This document shows, in pieces, positions 1 to 10,255 of a DNA stretch of 64,000 bases. Position numbers and translations under genes: made by a program. Position 1 is the first letter of the stretch, and the number at the start of each line of letters is the position of its first letter. The notes below the pieces were generated by a model, which was not told where the DNA came from, did no database searches, and was given only the letters and a program-made list of their open reading frames with translations. This DNA is from Epichloe hybrida (taxonomy: Eukaryota; Ascomycota; Sordariomycetes; Hypocreales; Clavicipitaceae): NCBI GenBank assembly GCA_019022495.1, contig JAFEKR010000058.1, positions 1 through 64,000 of the forward strand, read 5' to 3'.

Positions 1-2392
1 TAAGTAAGTAAGTTATATATAGCTTATATAGGAACTATTAGAGAATATAGCATAAACATAGGCCCTTAATAAGTTTAAGGTAAAATAGGGAGATATATAA
101 TATAATAATAGACTAAATTAATTTTAAAAGACTTATATACCTATAAAGACTCCTATAAGCAGAGCTTTACACTCGTGTAGTGTAGTTTTTTGTGTAGTTT
201 TTTTGTTTAATTTTATATCTAGCTAGTTATTAAAGTTATTATCCTAAAAATCACGTAATCCTATAGAGTAAAATTCTAAGAAAAATACTATATATAAATG
301 TGGGTCCGAAAGTGGGCCCTAGGCCCACAAATTGGAAATACTACATTTGTAGTAATTTTTTAAGTGCTAAAATGTAGTGAAATGTAGTTTTTCTAATTTA
401 TGGCCAACCACTTTTAGACCCACTTTTATATATAACTACACTGTAGTTTTTAAGTTAGCTATCTAAAAATAGAAGTTTTATATCTATATGTATTTTCTTA
501 GATTAGATATTAATTATTTGTTAGAAAAAAAAAACTACAAGATGTAGTGTAGTGCAAAGATCTGCCTATAAGCACCTAAGGCGCTAAATTACTATATTTT
601 ACTACTATTACTTAATAAGGATAATTATCTATTAAGTTATTACCTAAATTACTAGAAGAAGATAAATAAGGGCATACTACCTCTATTTAAAGTTATACTA
701 TAGTTACTATAGCTATAGTATTATTATTACTAGGTAATAGTTATAGTATAATAAGTTATTTACCTTATTTACCTTAGGTATAACCTAGGACTTAGATAGT
801 GTAAATAGGGTTAGTATAGGGAGTATATATAAGAGGGGGTGTAATAGAAAACCTAGTAAGTAAGTAATAAGTAAAAGAAAAATAACTAAGGGGGGGAGGA
901 GTATTATTTCTAGCTAGAGAATAGCTAGCTTCTAAGGCTCTAAGAATATAATTATAAGTTAGACCTATTATAAAGGGAAGGCATAATAGTTACTAGTAGT
1001 AATAAGAAGGAGAGTTATTACTTAACCTAGTAATTTAAACATATTACTAGATTTTATCCTAGTAATAAGGCATTAAAGCTTAGAGAAGTGTAATAAACTA
1101 CTTATATATCTCTTTATATATTATAGTTAGTTTACTAATAACTTATTAGTTCTATTAGAATAAAATACTTATAGCTTACTATATAGAATAAGCTATACTA
1201 TAGCTAGCTAAAGGGCTAGTGCTAATAAAAGAGGTAACTTTAAGACTAGTTATATTTATTATAGTAATATTAGTAATAAGGGATGCCCTAAGGGCTAACT
1301 AAATAAAAGCTAAATTAAACTAAGCCTAGGTAAGGAAGGAGTTTTACTAATTAATAAGGTAGTAATACCTTTAGGATAGTATAGGTATTTTCTTTTTTAT
1401 ACCTAAAGTTTTAAGGACTTTAGGTTTAATAATATATATACTTATAGTAATCTTTACCTTAATATTCTTTAGTGTATAATAGAAATAAGGGTTAGTAAAT
1501 AAAAGCCTAGTATACTATATATAGGAAAGGTATTACTTTTAATATAAAGGGTATAATTCTCTAGATTTAGGTAAATAATATTCTAGAACACTAGTAGTAA
1601 GGGCTTATTTTATATATAGCCTATAAGGGCACTAGACTAATTAAGGAGTAGTATATTAATTATTATCTAAGTTACTCTTTATAAGAAACTTACTAATAAA
1701 ATAGGCTAAAGGTATAGTAAGAGTAGCTAAGGATAAAGAAGGGTTAGATAAATTATAAGGTATATTCTAATAGGAGAATAATTATTTAAGAAGGAGATTC
1801 TAATAGAATAAAGAGAAAGGCATAATAGAATTATAATAGTAAAGGGATAGTGTTATATAAGGGAAGGTAAGATATAAAAAGGAAATAAGTAAAATATTTA
1901 TATATAGTTTTAAACCTATATTAGGTAATTAATAAACTAGTAGGGGTAGGGCTAGAGACTATAATAAATAATAGGTTAGTAAGGTAAATGCATTATATAC
2001 ACTGTAAAACTAAGGCATAGAAGTAAGGTAATTACTATTACTATATAATAGTTAGTAAGGCAAATATATTACACACTTAATAATAATAAGTAAGGAATAG
2101 GATTAATTACCTATAGGATAATTTATAGGACTATTATAAAAAGGGGACTTATTAAACACACTTAAGTAAGGGTATATATAAGGGCTTAGGCTTTGCCTAA
2201 GTATTATCTATATAGTAGTTAAAGAGAGAAGTAGTAAAAGTAATTAAGGTAAGGAAAGGAAGCTTATATAAGTAGCCTAAGGGGTATAAGGGGCACTACT
2301 AGGGATAGCCTCTTACCCTTTCTCCTTTCTCCTTAAGTCTCTTAATACTATATTGACGCCCTATCGCAGTCGCCTAGGGGCTAGTCCATAAC
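1..2392 (+). mobile_element. Ty3/gypsy chromovirus relic: end of pol and 3' region
   Basis: The first ~150 bases match the end of the better preserved relic at 35,610-35,760, which reads as the tail of a chromodomain (an aromatic/Leu/Glu-Asn-rich end like WEP-x-ENL) closing an integrase-type pol. The remaining ~2.2 kb is non-coding and parallels 35,770-37,616, so it is the 3' untranslated region and LTR. The element ends at about 2,391 in ...CCATAACA, the CA end expected of an LTR, and the last ~125 bases recur inverted at 43,249-43,377. The left part lies outside the window and the LTR start could not be fixed. An hAT MITE is inserted at 160-564. Stop codons and TA-rich sequence indicate a dead, RIP-mutated copy. 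The family call rests mainly on the sister copy. Confidence 0.6.
160..564. mobile_element. Foldback hAT-type MITE no. 1 (405 bp)
   Basis: The ends are CAGAGCTTTACACT and, on the other strand, CAGATCTTTGCACT. The element is flanked by an exact 8-bp target duplication CCTATAAG (152-159 and 565-572), which is diagnostic of hAT-superfamily insertion. The whole element is close to an inverted repeat: GTAGTGTAG-type subterminal motifs at both ends and GTGGGTC...GACCCAC blocks facing each other around 300-425. It has no coding capacity. It sits inside the gypsy 3' region, so it is younger than that element. Confidence 0.9.
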
Positions 2393-2990
2393 AATTATAA
2401 AGTTTAAAAGAGATTATAAAGCTTTATAAAGTATACTAAAGATAGCTAATATACTTATTTACTAATAGATTAAGTAGTTAAAGTAAATTAAAAAGAAAGA
2501 AATACCCTAGATATTTTAATTATAATATTTAAGATACCTTAAAGTAATAGAAATCCTATAATTTATTTAAGGATTTATATAAGCTAAAGGCTACTCCTAA
2601 GGATTAGGAAGTTAAGAAAAACTCTAAAGATAATATTAAGAGATATCTTAAGAAAAACCTATAAAAGAAATTAAAAGCTATAAGTTAAAAGCTAAAGAAA
2701 AGGGAGAAAAGTAATAATATTATTAATCCCTTATAAAACCTAATAAATAACTTACTTATAGTAACTCTAAGTAAGAAAATAGTAAATATATTATTATTTA
2801 TATACTTATAAAACTCTTAACCTTTAAGGAAAGTTATTTATTTAACTTTAAATACTATAAATAGCTCTAAAGGGAATTAGAATATAGTTATCTATAATTC
2901 TAGGGCTAATATTTATATCTTTAATAAACCTTCGCATAACTTTCTACACTAACCCTAAGGTCTAGAATTGCCTCTAAAATATAAATCATA
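2393..2990 (+). pseudogene. Degraded retroelement coding relic, possible gag/protease
   Basis: Immediately after the gypsy LTR end the plus strand can be read as a Lys-rich protein with many TAG/TAA interruptions at positions where Gln codons are expected. Around 2,882-2,930 the frame gives V-I-Y-N-S-R-A, which would be a D-S-G-A aspartic-protease signature if two G-to-A changes are undone, as in copia-type proteases. The match is short and may be chance. What is certain is that the stretch is an AT-mutated coding remnant with no intact frame. Confidence 0.3.
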
Positions 2991-4077
2991 TTAATATTTA
3001 AAATCCTTACCTTTATTTCTCTCTCTCTATAATATTATACTGTAATAAAGCTAGTAATAAGAGTATAAATAAAATACTAATAGTAATTAATATAAGCTTA
3101 AGGGGGTTAGCTTAAAGTAACTATTACTTAAATATAGAAATAAAATAGTTTAATATCTAAAGAAGTAAAAATAACCTAATAGTAAACTAAAACTAATTTA
3201 TATATTCTAAAGATATAAAATATTATAATAAGATTACTAGCCTTATTTTTAGTAATAAAGTTACCTAAGTTTAGTATATTATACTAGCTATAACTAACTA
3301 AGTAATAAACTATATTTAAACTAAAGTAAGAGCTATAAACACTAATAATAGTAATATTTATATTACTAAAGAAGTATTAAAAATAGCCTTTAAGAAGACT
3401 ATTAAGGAGAAAGCTAAAGATAATAACTCCTTAACCTAGGTAAGTATTATAGCTAGGCTTATACTAAAATAACTAAATACTAACCTCTCTTATTTTAAAT
3501 CCCTAGAAAATAATATAAAGAAGTACTTATAAAAGAAAATACTATATAAAAATTATTTTAATTTAAGAGTATAAAAGATATAGTTATAGCTATAAATAAA
3601 GCTATTAAGTAAGCCTTAGTAATAGTAGCTAAAAGACTCCTTAGTAAGAATATAATTATTATCTTTAAAGGAAATATAGTATAATATAAAGAAAACTAAA
3701 AATAAATTACTAAAGTGTTTAGCCTAAAGGTAATTATTTACTACTATATACTTAGTGTTATTATTAAGGGTTTCTTAATAAAGTATATATTTATTAAGAA
3801 CCTAGTAATAAAGATTAAAAAAGTAAATAAAGTAAATATAATTAAGGTAACTATAAAATACCCTTAAGATAAAGGTACTTAGTAAATTACTTTAATTCTT
3901 AGACTAGCTAAAGTTAAAGATATTAATAAAATATACTAAGATAAAATAGTATTTAACGTAAAGCTATTTTAAGCTAAATTATATAATAAAACCTTATAAC
4001 TTAAGTAATACTATAATTACTTTTAAATAAAATATATTACTAAGTTTTATAAGGTAATGCTAAGGTATAGTAAGTAT
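2991..4077 (+). pseudogene. Non-LTR retrotransposon ORF1 (gag-like, zinc knuckle) relic
   Basis: A plus-strand frame from about 3,350 to 4,077, with stops only at former Gln codons, resembles the nucleic-acid-binding ORF1 of fungal Tad-type LINEs. Near its end (about 3,995-4,045) there is a perfect C-x2-C-x4-H-x4-C spacing in which all four metal ligands are read as Tyr (TGT/TGC to TAT/TAC, CAT/CAC to TAT/TAC). That is the expected RIP outcome for a CCHC knuckle. The frame is cut at 4,078 by the terminus of an hAT element. ORF1 proteins of this type bind element RNA and accompany the RT in the ribonucleoprotein. Confidence 0.5.
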
Positions 4078-4375
4078 TAGAGTATTGCACTAAAACGTGT
4101 AGTGTAGTGTAGTATTTGTAGTGTAGTGTGGTAACTACACTATAAACTACACTAACTACAAACACTACAAATATAGTATTAGACTTTTTATTAGTTATTA
4201 GTATTATAAGGATTAAAAGAATACTAGTTATATAAAAGCTTTTATTATTACCTATTTTATTTAATTAGTTATAGAATTTATAATATTATATTATTTTAGT
4301 AATTTTACTATAACTAAGTAAGTTTATATATAATATTATACTTTTTTAATATATAATATTATACTTTTTTAATAT
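4078..4375 (+). mobile_element. Non-autonomous hAT element, left part (split by LINE)
   Basis: It starts with (C/T)AGAGTATTGCACTA followed by GTAGTGTAGTG repeats and is collinear with 12,511-12,860 of the complete element. Collinearity stops after ...TTATACTTTTTTAATA, where a non-LTR element is inserted, and resumes at about 7,237. The first base of the terminus is T instead of C. Confidence 0.75.
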
Positions 4376-4869
4376 CACGTAATTGTTAACTGCGCTAACT
4401 ACAACTACAGACACCCCTAAACACGATAGCCTAGAGACGCACAGGATGCGAGGCTAGCCCTAGACAATCCCCTAAGGGCAAGATATATAGCTAAATAAGT
4501 CCTTAGTATAAGAAGACTCTAATATTATATATTAGCATAAGACCTAGCCCTTAGCTAACGTAAACTAGAGGGGGATTTAGGCTGCCTTAGAGGTAACTAA
4601 AATAATTAATAAATAGACACTATAAATAACTAAAGAGAGACACTAGGTAAAATAATATAGCTATAAAGGTAAGCTAGAAATAAGGCAAAATTACACTAAG
4701 ATAAAAAGACTATAAGTCTAAAATAGTTATTAAATTAATTTTAAGTTAAAAAAACTATAGGTATTATTTTACACTAGCTTATTACTACCCCTTTACTACC
4801 TTAAAATTAGCCTTATTTCTCTTTAAAAACTAGGATTACTTTCTTTATTACCTTACTCTTACCCTTAGC

Positions 4870-5279
4870 CAGAGTATTGCACTACAATTGATTTGTAGTG
4901 TATTTTTTATTTAACAAATAATATATATCTAATCTTAGAAAATATATAGAGATATAAAACTTCTTTTTTTAGATAGATAACTAAAAAACTACAATGTAGT
5001 TATATATAAAAGTGGGTCTAAAAGTGAACCCCTCGCCTATAAATTAGAAAAACTACATTTTACTACATTTTAGCACTAAGAATACACTACAAATGTAGTT
5101 TTTCTAATTTACAGGTACGGGGTCCACTTTTAGACCCACTTTTATATATAGTATTTTTCTTAGGATTTATCTCTATAGGATTACGTGATTTATAGGATAA
5201 TCTATTTAATTATAAGCTAGCTATAAAATTAAATGTAAAAACTACAAAATACACTACACTAACTACAAACAATACTCTG
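4870..5279. mobile_element. Foldback hAT-type MITE no. 2 (410 bp)
   Basis: The left end CAGAGTATTGCACTACA and the right end AATACTCTG are inverted. The flanking 8-bp duplication CCCTTAGC (4,862-4,869 and 5,280-5,287) is exact. The internal structure mirrors MITE no. 1, with facing GTGGGTCTAAAAGTG and CACTTTTAGACCCAC blocks. It is inserted into the plus-strand LINE. Confidence 0.92.
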
Positions 5280-5664
5280 CCCTTAGCTAATAGGCTAGTA
5301 ACTAGGAGTTAGTTTATTTTTACTACCTAGGTATTAAGCTACTAGAGCTAAAAGATAACCTTCTTATATTATTCCTTAGTAAACCTAGACCTAGCTAGGT
5401 CTAAGCTTATTACTATAGTACTTTATTTTTTCTTAGCATGGTTTTTAGTATAGAGTTTCTTAACCTAAGCTATATAGTCCTCTAGGACCTAGATAATTAA
5501 AGTTAGCCTTAACTTAAAGCTATTACTATACTAAAATAAAACTACTTATATTACTCCTAGTAACTATACTAGCCTAGGTATTAACTAACTACTAATACTC
5601 CCCTTATTAGCTAGTAATATTTAGCTATAAGTAAATTAGCACTAGAGTAAGCTTAAAGTAAGTA

Positions 5665-6067
5665 CAGGCAATTGTACTCATGTAATTGTAATTGTTTGTA
5701 ATTGTTTTGTTTATTTTTATATCTAGCTTATAATTAAAGATATTAACATATAAATTACGTAATCTTATAGAGTAAAATTCTAAGATAAATACTATACAAA
5801 AAAGTGGGTCTAAAAGTGGATCGTTTGGCCGTAAATTAGAAAACAATATTTTTACCTGTTTTTACTGCTAAAATGTAATTGTTTTTAGTATTTCTAATTA
5901 CGGACGAAGGGCCCACTTTTGGACCCACTTTTTTGTATAGTATTTATCTTAGAATTTTACTCTATAAGATTACGTAATTTATAGGATAATATCTTTAATT
6001 ATAAGTTAGATATTAATTATTTAAGAAAAACGAACAATTACAAGATGTAATTGTTTACAATCCTCTG
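5665..6067. mobile_element. Foldback hAT-type MITE no. 3 (403 bp), GTAATTG variant
   Basis: The ends are CAGGCAATTGTAC and (reverse) CAGAGGATTGTAAAC. An exact 8-bp target duplication AGTAAGTA lies at 5,657-5,664 and 6,068-6,075. The core (GTGGGTCTAAAAGTGG facing its complement) is shared with MITEs 1 and 2, but the subterminal repeat unit is GTAATTG rather than GTAGTG. The 73-codon minus-strand frame overlapping it is a by-product of the palindrome. Confidence 0.9.
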
Positions 6068-7236
6068 AGTAAGTATAAATACTACTATTACCTTAGAATA
6101 TCTATAGTTATAGACCTAATAGTTAAAGTAAGTGCTAGATATTACCCCTTTCTATATAAATTAGCCTTACTCCTAGGCTAGAAATAAACTAACTTACTAA
6201 TAATATTATAGTACTAGTGCCCTAGATTTTTAATTAATTATATCTTATAAGATATACACTATAGTGCTTAAGGTTTACTTAGCTACCCTAGATTAGACCT
6301 AGAATAAGTATAAAATAAGGGTAAGAATAACTTACTTTAAGATCTTTAAACTTAGCTTACTTTAATTATTTTACTATAGGGGATTTCCTTAAATACCTCT
6401 TTAAGGTTATAATTTCCTAGGTAAATTAAAACTAGAATAGCACTAATAATAAAATACTTATAGTATTTACTAATATTCTATTATAAATTTCTATATAAAA
6501 TATTAGTAACTAAATTAATACTAGGCTAGAAAATCCTTAAATAGCTTTAAGAAAAGGTAAGAAAAATAAGAACTTATAGGAAGTTTAATATAAGAAAAGG
6601 AAAAAGATTAAAACCTTATAGAGAAAAAAGCCTTTTTTTATACTTAAGAGAGGGGGGGGGGAAAAATTATAATATTACCTAGAAAATAAAGTATAAGATA
6701 AATAAATATATAAATAGCATATAAGTAATCTAAAGGTAAAACTACCTAGGCACTAGGCCTAAATTACTTACCCTTTACTATAAGTAAATAAAACTATATA
6801 CTTAGACTTTATAAGGTATTTAAACTAGTACTAGGCTAGAGTTAGCTAAAAAGTAAGGCACTAAAGAAGCTAGAAGTAAAGTAAAGAAAAAGTAAATTAT
6901 TATTATAAATTAGAATTTACCTTACTATAAAATAAAGTAAGAGGTATAAGGTAAGACTAGTATAAGGCTAGAGTAATAATAAAGGGAGCTAGCTAGGATT
7001 ACTACTATATATTTTTCCTTTTCTCTTATTTTCTATAGAATAAGGCTAGTATAAGCTAGCACTAAACACCTATAGTTAGCTATACTTAACATAGCGTAAG
7101 CCTATAAGAGGGCTAGCGCTAGCTTATTTATAGATATAAGAGGGTTTTTCTTCCTAGTATAGGGTTTTCTCTCTTAACTAAGCGGTTAGAGTACTAGGAC
7201 TAGCTACTTAATTAGCTATCTAGCATAAAGAATATA

Positions 7237-8519
7237 TACTTTTTAAATAATACTATTTAACTTAATACTTTATTTCCCTAATATAACTTAAAGAAAAACC
7301 TTCTTATTATATTATTTACTATTTCTATAATTTATTATTATTACTTATTTTAAAAAAAACTATAAAAAGAACTACTAGTAAACTTAATATAAGTAGCTTA
7401 TTATATCTTATTATAGCTTATAATAGCTTATAATAGCTTATAATAGCTTATAATACTAATATTACTAATATTACTAGTATTACTAAGATTACTAAGATTA
7501 CTTATAGTATTATTAGTGTTAAAGTTTAATAAATAATAAATAATAAATAAATAACTTAAATATAAATACTAGTAATTATAAGTAAATTACTATAGTAAAA
7601 GCTATAGTTTTTAATAACTTTATATTTTAAGGTTTTTAAAAATATTAATATTATAAAAATGTTTTCTCTTTTATATTTTTTAAAAATAATAATAAAAGTA
7701 AAATAATAGTAATAATAGTAATTAAGGTTATTAAAGCTTTTATAATAAGTATATATATATTCTTCTTACTAAATAGCTAATTATATAGCTAGTCCTAGTA
7801 CTTTAACTACCTTTTATAATAAGTATAGTATATTATATAAAACTAAGTCCTAGTATTATTTTTAAAAATAGGTTAAACTTATTTTTTATAGCTTAATTAA
7901 GCTATATAGGGTAATTAAAATAATAATATTAAAGTACTAAGTATATATTCTATTAACTTTTATATATTCATTTAGATTTCTAATTTAATTTGATTATATT
8001 AGTTTAGGGTATTTTTAATTAAATTAATAATAAAAATATAAAATAATTAATAATAATAGTAAATAAAATAATTAGAAGGTTTTTCTTCAAGTTATATTAG
8101 TAAAATAAAGTAATAAGTATAATAGTATTATTAAAAAGGTATAATATTATAAATAACCCTAGTTATAGTAAAATTCTTAAAAAAAGTGAATATTATAAAT
8201 TCTATAACTAATTAAGTAAAATAGGTAATAATAAAAGCTTCTATATAACTAGCTTTCTTTTAATCCTTATAATAACATTATATAATAAAAAGGCCCACTT
8301 TTTTTTACTAACACTACATTGTAGTTTTTGTAGTTAGTGTAGTTAGTAACTACACTAACTACACTACACTATAAGCAAAAAAAAACTACACTACACTAAC
8401 TATAAAAAAAAAAAAAACTACACTGCACTAACTATAAGAAAAAAAAACTACACTATAAATACAAATTTTTCCTAAAAACTACACTAACTACACTACAAAC
8501 AATACTCTGAGTATAGTAA
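7237..8519 (+). mobile_element. Non-autonomous hAT element, right part
   Basis: Collinear with 12,860-14,318 of the complete element, including the five-fold AGCTTATAAT-type decamer run at 7,420-7,460, the AATATT/ACTAGT array, and the terminal GTAGTTTTTGTAGTTAGTGTAG / ACTACACTAACTACA blocks. It ends in AATACTCTG at 8,519. No exact 8-bp duplication pairs with the flank at 4,070-4,077, so the two outer flanks may have been brought together by recombination. Confidence 0.7.
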
Positions 8520-9303
8520 TAGCTTTAAATTAAGGCTAACTTTAATTATCTAGGCCCTAAAGGACTATATAGCTTAGGTTAAGAAACTCTATACTAAAAA
8601 TTATATTAAGAAGAAATAAGGTACTATAGTAATAAGCCTAGACTTAGCTAAGTCTAGGTTTACTAAGGAATAATATAAAAAGGTTATCTTTTAGCTTTAG
8701 TAGCTTAATACCTAGGTAGTAAAAATAAACTAGCTCCTAGCTACTAGCTTAGTAACTAAGGGTAAAAGTAAGGTAATAAAGACTATAATTCTAGTTTCTA
8801 ATAAGAAATAAGGCTAATTTTAGGTTAGTAAAGGGGTAGTAGTAAGCTAGTGTAAAATAATACCTATAGTTTTTTAACTTAAAATTAATCTAATAACTAT
8901 TCTAGACTTATAGTCTTTTTATCTTAGTGTAATTTTGCCTTATATTTAGCTTACCTCTATAGCTATATTATCTTACCTAGTATCTCTCTTTAGTTATCTA
9001 TAGTATTTATTTATTAATTATTTTAGTTACCTCTAGGGTAGCCTAGATTATCCCCTAGTTTATATTAGCTAAGGGCTAGGTCTTATACTAATATATAATA
9101 TTAAAGTTTTCTTATACTAAGGACTTATTTAGCTATGTATCTTACCCTTATGGGATTATCTAAGGCTAGCCTTGCTTTCTATATGTCTCTAGGCTATTGT
9201 GTTTAGGGGCGTCTATAGTTATAGTTAGCGTAGTTAATAATTACATAATACTAGTCTTTGACCGCGCGGCCGCAGCTGCATAGGGGCGAAGCCACCCTAG
9301 GAA
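8520..9303 (-). mobile_element. LINE fragment
   Basis: It runs parallel to 26,752-27,545 of the minus-strand LINE in the same orientation, covering the C-terminal end of ORF2 and the start of its 3' flank. The distal part (9,240-9,303) keeps CpG-rich sequence (CGCGCGGCCGCAG), showing that it escaped much of the C-to-T mutation seen in its sister copies. Confidence 0.7.
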
Positions 9304-9320
9304 CGAATTATTAGGTATTA

Positions 9321-9733
9321 TATTCTTTACGCTAGATAGCTAATTAAGTAGCTAGTCCTAGTACTCTAACCGCTTAGTTAAGAGGGAAAACCCTATACTA
9401 GGAAGAAAAACCCCCTTATATCTGTATACAAGCTAGCGCTAGCCCTCTTATAGGCCTGCGCCACATTAGGTGTAGCTAACTATAGGTGTTTAGTGCTAGC
9501 TTATACTAGCCTTATTCTATAGAAAATAAGAGAAAAGGAAAAATATATAGTAGTAATCCTAGCTAGCTCCCTTTAATACTACTCTAGCCCTATACTAGTC
9601 TTACCCTATACCTTTTACTTTATTCTATAGTAAGGTAAATTTTAATTTATAATAATAATTTACTTTTTCTTCGCTTTACTCCTAGCTCCTCTAGTACCCC
9701 ACTTTTTAGCTAACTCCGGCCTAGCACCGGTCA
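9321..9733 (-). mobile_element. 413-bp LINE 3'-end insertion with 15-bp target duplication
   Basis: It is identical in layout to the terminal ~410 bases of the LINE copies at 6,830-7,236 (plus) and 25,468-25,880 (minus). It is bracketed by an exact 15-bp direct repeat AATTATTAGGTATTA (9,306-9,320 and 9,734-9,748), so it is an independent short retroposed unit rather than a breakage product. The unit is unusually short for a 5'-truncated LINE and behaves like a SINE-sized copy. Near its 3' end it carries a tRNA D-arm-like block (about 9,355-9,385). It is less RIP-mutated than the longer copies. Confidence 0.85.
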
Positions 9734-9748
9734 AATTATTAGGTATTA

Positions 9749-10255
9749 AAAATGGATTTTATTACTAAAGAAATTATTAAGAACTACAAGTAATAGCTAA
9801 GTAATAAAGTTAATATAAGGTAATTATAATTTATAAGTTAATATACTAAAGATATTAGAAAATAAAGTTAATTTACTTAGATAACTTAAATAATTTATTA
9901 TATAGTTACTAAGTACCTATCCCTTTATAATAGAGTTAGTTCCTAAGAATATTACTAGTTCCTTATTAATAGCAATAGCTATAGGAACTATAAAGAAAGA
10001 GGCCTTAGGAGTATCTTTATTATTAAAACCCCTCTCTTTATATATATAAACCTAAAGTATACTAGGGAGCTTAATAAGACTAATATAATTAAGTAAATTA
10101 ATAGTATTTAGTATAAATTACTAGTAAGTTAGTTAAGTATTAGCTAGGTATATTAAGAAAGCTTACTATTAGGATATTCTAGGCTATAAATTAAAGATAA
10201 ATTAAAATATTAATTTATATCTTTAAATTTATAGTATTACTTAGTTCACTATGAA
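9749..10255. other. AT-rich stretch, no recognisable element
   Basis: About 500 bases of mutated AT-rich DNA that is presumably part of the target into which the 413-bp unit inserted. I see no frame, terminal repeat or match to other parts of the window. Confidence 0.4.

Larger units (their letters stand above)
4376..7236 (+). mobile_element. 5'-truncated non-LTR retrotransposon (LINE) 3' region
   Basis: The sequence is the reverse complement of the 3' part of the minus-strand LINE at 25,468-27,500. It contains the 3' end of the second ORF and the untranslated tail and finishes in ...GC(A/G)TAAAGAAT, the same 3' terminus seen at 9,321 and 25,468. Flanking copies of an AT-rich string of the type ATTATACTTTTTTAAT on both sides fit a target-site duplication inside the hAT element. 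The 5' end is truncated, as is common for LINEs. Two MITEs (4,870-5,279 and 5,665-6,067) are nested in it. Confidence 0.75.

Noticed and set aside
5625..5846. 73-codon minus-strand frame
   Set aside because: Spans the left arm of the foldback MITE at 5,665-6,067 and its flank, so it cannot be a conserved gene.
7426..7460. Decamer repeats (AGCTTATAAT) considered as a CRISPR-like or origin array
   Set aside because: No spacers. It is a simple tandem repeat shared by all hAT copies of the island.
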